DNA from: Actinokineospora auranticolor
GTDB taxonomy: Bacteria; Actinomycetota; Actinomycetes; Mycobacteriales; Pseudonocardiaceae
Assembly: GCF_002934265.1 (NCBI RefSeq)
Contig: NZ_PTIX01000024.1
Coordinates: forward strand, 1 to 64,000
DNA: 64,000 nucleotides
Reading direction: 5' to 3'
Shown: piece after piece, positions 62,701-64,000 of the stretch
Layout: the number at the start of each line of letters is the position of its first letter
Position numbering within the stretch: the stretch's first letter is position 1
Notes under the pieces: model-generated
What the model saw: only the letters and a program-made list of their open reading frames with translations
Database searches by the model: none
Told to the model about the DNA's origin: nothing
Made by a program: the position numbers and the translations under genes

Positions 62701-62873
62701 AGGTCTCCTACGACGAGGGCAAGACCTGGGCCGCGGCCCCGGTCGTCGCCAAATCGCTCGTGGTCCTCGACCACCCGAAGGGCGCCGGTTCGGTGTCGCT
62801 GCGGGCCGCCGCGGAGGACTCCCGGGGCAGCACGGTGAAGCAGACGGTCATCCGGGCCTACAAGCTGCGGTAG
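59703..62873 (+). CDS. secreted subtilisin-like serine protease (S8)
   Basis: A 1056-residue exported protease. Signal peptide THVVIASTAVTLLSTGLPAASA; a propeptide of about 170 residues; then the S8 catalytic domain with Asp in VTVAVLDTGVDQTHPDL, His in VGHGTHVASIIAG and Ser in ALSGTSMATPHVTGSAAL, plus the oxyanion Asn in VVAAGNNGAA. The C-terminal about 600 residues are beta-sandwich modules (one carboxypeptidase-regulatory-like, VTLIGLDGKPTANAGANLF), probably for substrate binding. GTG 59703 is chosen because GGAGGTATTC precedes it; the open frame upstream to 59076 lies over the relic and is not coding. All catalytic residues are intact. Confidence 0.93.
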   Translation: MRRRTHVVIASTAVTLLSTGLPAASAPAVAVGGSSDLAHTVTLLSGDQVQLSAPGARPVVRAAAGREGVAFRVFTENGHLHVIPADAQGLLSAGRLDPRLFDVTGLLDQGYDNRRGDLPLIATGPAPRAAMAGVRATRDLPAVGARALSAEKSALAGSWHALASTGKVWLDGKVTAGLDRSAAQIGAPQAWQAGVTGRGVTVAVLDTGVDQTHPDLAGQEIGEHNFTDSADNVDRVGHGTHVASIIAGTGAKYRGIASGARILDGKVLDDHGYGLQSWIVAGMEWATAQGADVVNLSLGGADTPGIDPVEEAVNRLSASTGKLFVVAAGNNGAARTIDSPGSADAALTVGSVGREDKLSSFSSRGPRIDGALKPDITAPGENIVAAKAAQATIGDPAEDGYIALSGTSMATPHVTGSAALLKQRHPDWTGQQLKAALTASARPAPGLDGFAQGAGRVDVSAALAATVTTEPASVSVPTARWPHTDDTPVARAITYCNSGTAPVTLTLTADVLGPDGKPAPAGLFTVSPARLTVPPGGTAAATATVDTRVGTADGLFGGAIVATGGGQTTRTAIGVDREVESYSVKVTLIGLDGKPTANAGANLFNYDGVGVYSGGDPTGVFTLRLPRGKYEFDAFLVDSPTNTVQTVVYPALDLTADTEIVADSRTAKPIDVRPPDAGATQVGGTVGLTGKTARGDYGTYTTVDDFSRIRTARIGPNPQNPPAASFVEGTYTSDKGFYDLFYAFPGDYPTGLTRHPRATDIATVKTTFANAAPDSSPSVSPYASVPGVVSSGVQTVVPAAVTGTTQFANTDGGVLWATYAYLGGRLPREYWTPLLKLTPGTTTQRRMNAGIVGPTAQSGPRFGITRSQGTLLVYPGLFGDGAGNWGSSDYTGATTLSKDGTRIGENPGGGLSRFPVGDGSGTYTVAATADRDRGYDLATHVDATWTFRSGPDNEAVPVSAVRFKGVLDAADTAPAGRYYLPVTLEKETGQVELPRTLTVEVSYDEGKTWAAAPVVAKSLVVLDHPKGAGSVSLRAAAEDSRGSTVKQTVIRAYKLR

Positions 62874-62874
62874 C

Positions 62875-62894
62875 GCACCGACACCGATCGGTGC
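62875..62894 (+). terminator. hairpin just after the subtilase stop
   Basis: GCACCGA and TCGGTGC pair perfectly around a six-base loop, starting two bases after the TAG. No T-run follows; typical of high-GC terminators. Confidence 0.5.
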
Positions 62895-63296
62895 GGGGCT
62901 CGCCGACCTGACCCACCGGTCGCGACCACGGCGAGAGCCGAAGCGAACCGGGGACGGCAGCGGTCCGGGCGTGGGAGGACGCCCGGACCGCGCTGAACCC
63001 GGCCGAACCGGCTGCGGGAGGCCATCCCCGCACGCCGCGTTGGCGGCCACGCGGACAAGGATCGGCCTCCGGCGGCCAGGCGAGTGTGGGGGTCGCCTGG
63101 CCGCCGCTCCGCGCGGGTCGGGTCACCCAGGCGGACGAGGGTGTGGACAGCGAAATCGCGGCAGCACGGCCAGGCTGCCGGTGGGGCGTCGAAGAGTGCC
63201 GGCATGTGGAATGGTTCCCATCGGACGAGGCCGTGAGTCGCCACCGGCGCGACTGACCGCTACTTGGGCAAAGTTCGCCAAGCAGCGGTCGTGGCC
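62895..63296. other. 402-bp intergenic region between convergent genes
   Basis: No gene is supported. Open frames on both strands here are Arg/Pro/Ser-rich composition artefacts. The region separates the convergent subtilase and dehydrogenase genes. Confidence 0.4.
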
Positions 63297-64000
63297 TCAG
63301 CGGGTCCGACGTGATCCGCGCTCGGGTTCGGGCCAGCGCCCGTGGACGCGTTCTTGCCCCGGGACGGGTTCGTGGACGTTGCCCGGTGACGCCTGCCGCC
63401 CCTCTCGCGTCAGGGCCGCCAGGCGGAACAGCGGGTTGACCAGGAGGTCGAAGAGGAACGGCAGGAAGCGGAAGCCCGCGATGATGAGCGGGTTGGCAGG
63501 CCCGACCGCCGCCGAGACGTGCTTGCGCGGCTTGTCCGCCAGTTTGACGACGGCCGAGGCCACCCGCTCCGGGGAGAGGACGGGCCACGGCGGACGTGCT
63601 TCCCGTCCGGTGTAGTTCGCGCCTTGGTAGTAGACGGGGGTGTTGGTGCTGCCCGGACTGACGATGCAGACGTTCACCCGGGGCGCGTCGCGCGTCTCCT
63701 GCTGGAGGGTGCGCAACACGGCGCGCTGGCCCCATTTCGCGGTCGAATAGGCACCCATGCCGGGCACGGTGACGGAGCCGAGCAACGAGTTGACGCCGAT
63801 GAACGTGCCCTTTCCCGCGCGCCGCATGACGGGCAGAACCGCACGCGCCAGATACAGGGTGCCATGCACGGCGGTGTCGACGATGGTGGTGAAGACGTCC
63901 GCGGGCATCGTCTCCACGGTGCCGTAACCCATCACCGTCGCGGTGTGCACGACGACGTCCAAGCGCCCGTGGCGTTCAAGCACTCGGGCGACGATTCGAC
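63297..64000 (-). CDS. short-chain dehydrogenase/reductase, 5' end outside window
   Basis: The visible about 234 residues are the later part of a classical SDR: GRLDVVVHTATVMGYGTVET (usually NNAG, here HTA), IGVNSLLGSVTVPGMGAYSTAKWG with Ser and the Y-x-x-x-K catalytic pair (YSTAK), then CIVSPGSTNTPVYYQG (PG motif). The Rossmann TGxxxGxG start lies beyond position 64000. The C-terminal about 80 residues contain a hydrophobic stretch (LIIAGFRFLPFLFDLLVNPL) suggesting membrane association. The frame is open to the window edge, so GTG 63983 is not the start. Substrate unknown. Confidence 0.88.
   Translation of the reverse strand, partial: RIVARVLERHGRLDVVVHTATVMGYGTVETMPADVFTTIVDTAVHGTLYLARAVLPVMRRAGKGTFIGVNSLLGSVTVPGMGAYSTAKWGQRAVLRTLQQETRDAPRVNVCIVSPGSTNTPVYYQGANYTGREARPPWPVLSPERVASAVVKLADKPRKHVSAAVGPANPLIIAGFRFLPFLFDLLVNPLFRLAALTREGRQASPGNVHEPVPGQERVHGRWPEPERGSRRTR

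Noticed and set aside
62971-63615. 214-codon plus-strand frame antisense to the SDR gene
   Set aside because: Composition artefact; the minus strand carries intact SDR motifs.

Overview
The window is very GC-rich, uses many GTG and TTG starts and packs its genes into ATGA/GTGA-overlapping operons. An SsgB-type sporulation/division regulator, a PGPGW-motif membrane protein, SCP2/HxlR, DUF2795, DUF3072, DUF4407 and DUF6777 families, and a tRNA-Gly/Cys/Val cluster point to a filamentous actinomycete, most likely Pseudonocardiales (Actinokineospora, Saccharothrix or Lentzea type). The genus is inference; no 16S or core phylogenetic marker is present.

Layout. 1-5.1 kb: a decayed DUF7019-like fragment, an alpha/beta-hydrolase pair, a LysE exporter, two small hypotheticals and an NB-ARC/TPR STAND ATPase. 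5.1-12.5 kb (minus): type I-E CRISPR effector genes cas3-cas8e-cse2-cas7e-cas5e-cas6e, without cas1/cas2 and with only one repeat-like sequence. The C-terminal domain of Cas3 appears attached to the front of Cas8e rather than to Cas3. 12.6-14.0 kb: a membrane protein and a VOC protein. 14.5-29.4 kb: a tightly coupled nine-gene operon encoding a VWA receptor-like protein, a DUF4407 protein, a coiled/TM protein, a tubulin/FtsZ-like GTPase, a TM protein, a degenerate kinase, a Zn-ribbon GTPase, a GTPase-associated (GAP1-like) TM protein and a DUF6777 membrane protein. This resembles the GTPase-centred NTP-dependent conflict systems of multicellular bacteria. 29.8-30.2 kb: a secreted two-repeat peptide with a strong terminator. 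30.4-35.5 kb: an HhH-SNF2 helicase paired with a GmrSD-type (DUF262/DUF1524) nuclease that carries an alkyltransferase-like domain.

35.5-39.3 kb is backbone: a conserved actinobacterial hypothetical, a decayed gene, tRNA-Val(GAC)/Cys/Gly, ssgB, the PGPGW membrane protein and tRNA-Val(CAC). From 39.3 to 56.7 kb a 17.4-kb genomic island sits in the 3' end of tRNA-Val(CAC), bounded by a perfect 53-bp direct repeat. The repeat extends to about 257 bp of imperfect similarity. The island has no integrase but carries two similar relic ends, so it looks like two accreted, immobilised elements. It holds a DUF2795/HxlR operon, a HesB-fold protein, an NhaP-type antiporter cut by an IS, a complete Wadjet JetABCD system preceded by two coupled genes, and an EACC1-caspase-solute-binding-protein module. 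56.7-59.7 kb is mostly gene relics around one intact hypothetical. A secreted subtilase (59.7-62.9 kb) and the 3' part of a short-chain dehydrogenase end the window.

Working together: at least six independent anti-MGE or cell-suicide type modules lie within about 53 kb (STAND ATPase, CRISPR I-E, tubulin/GTPase operon, SNF2-GmrSD, Wadjet, EACC1-caspase), so the window is a defence-rich region. All functional assignments come from reading the translations and motifs; no database search was run.
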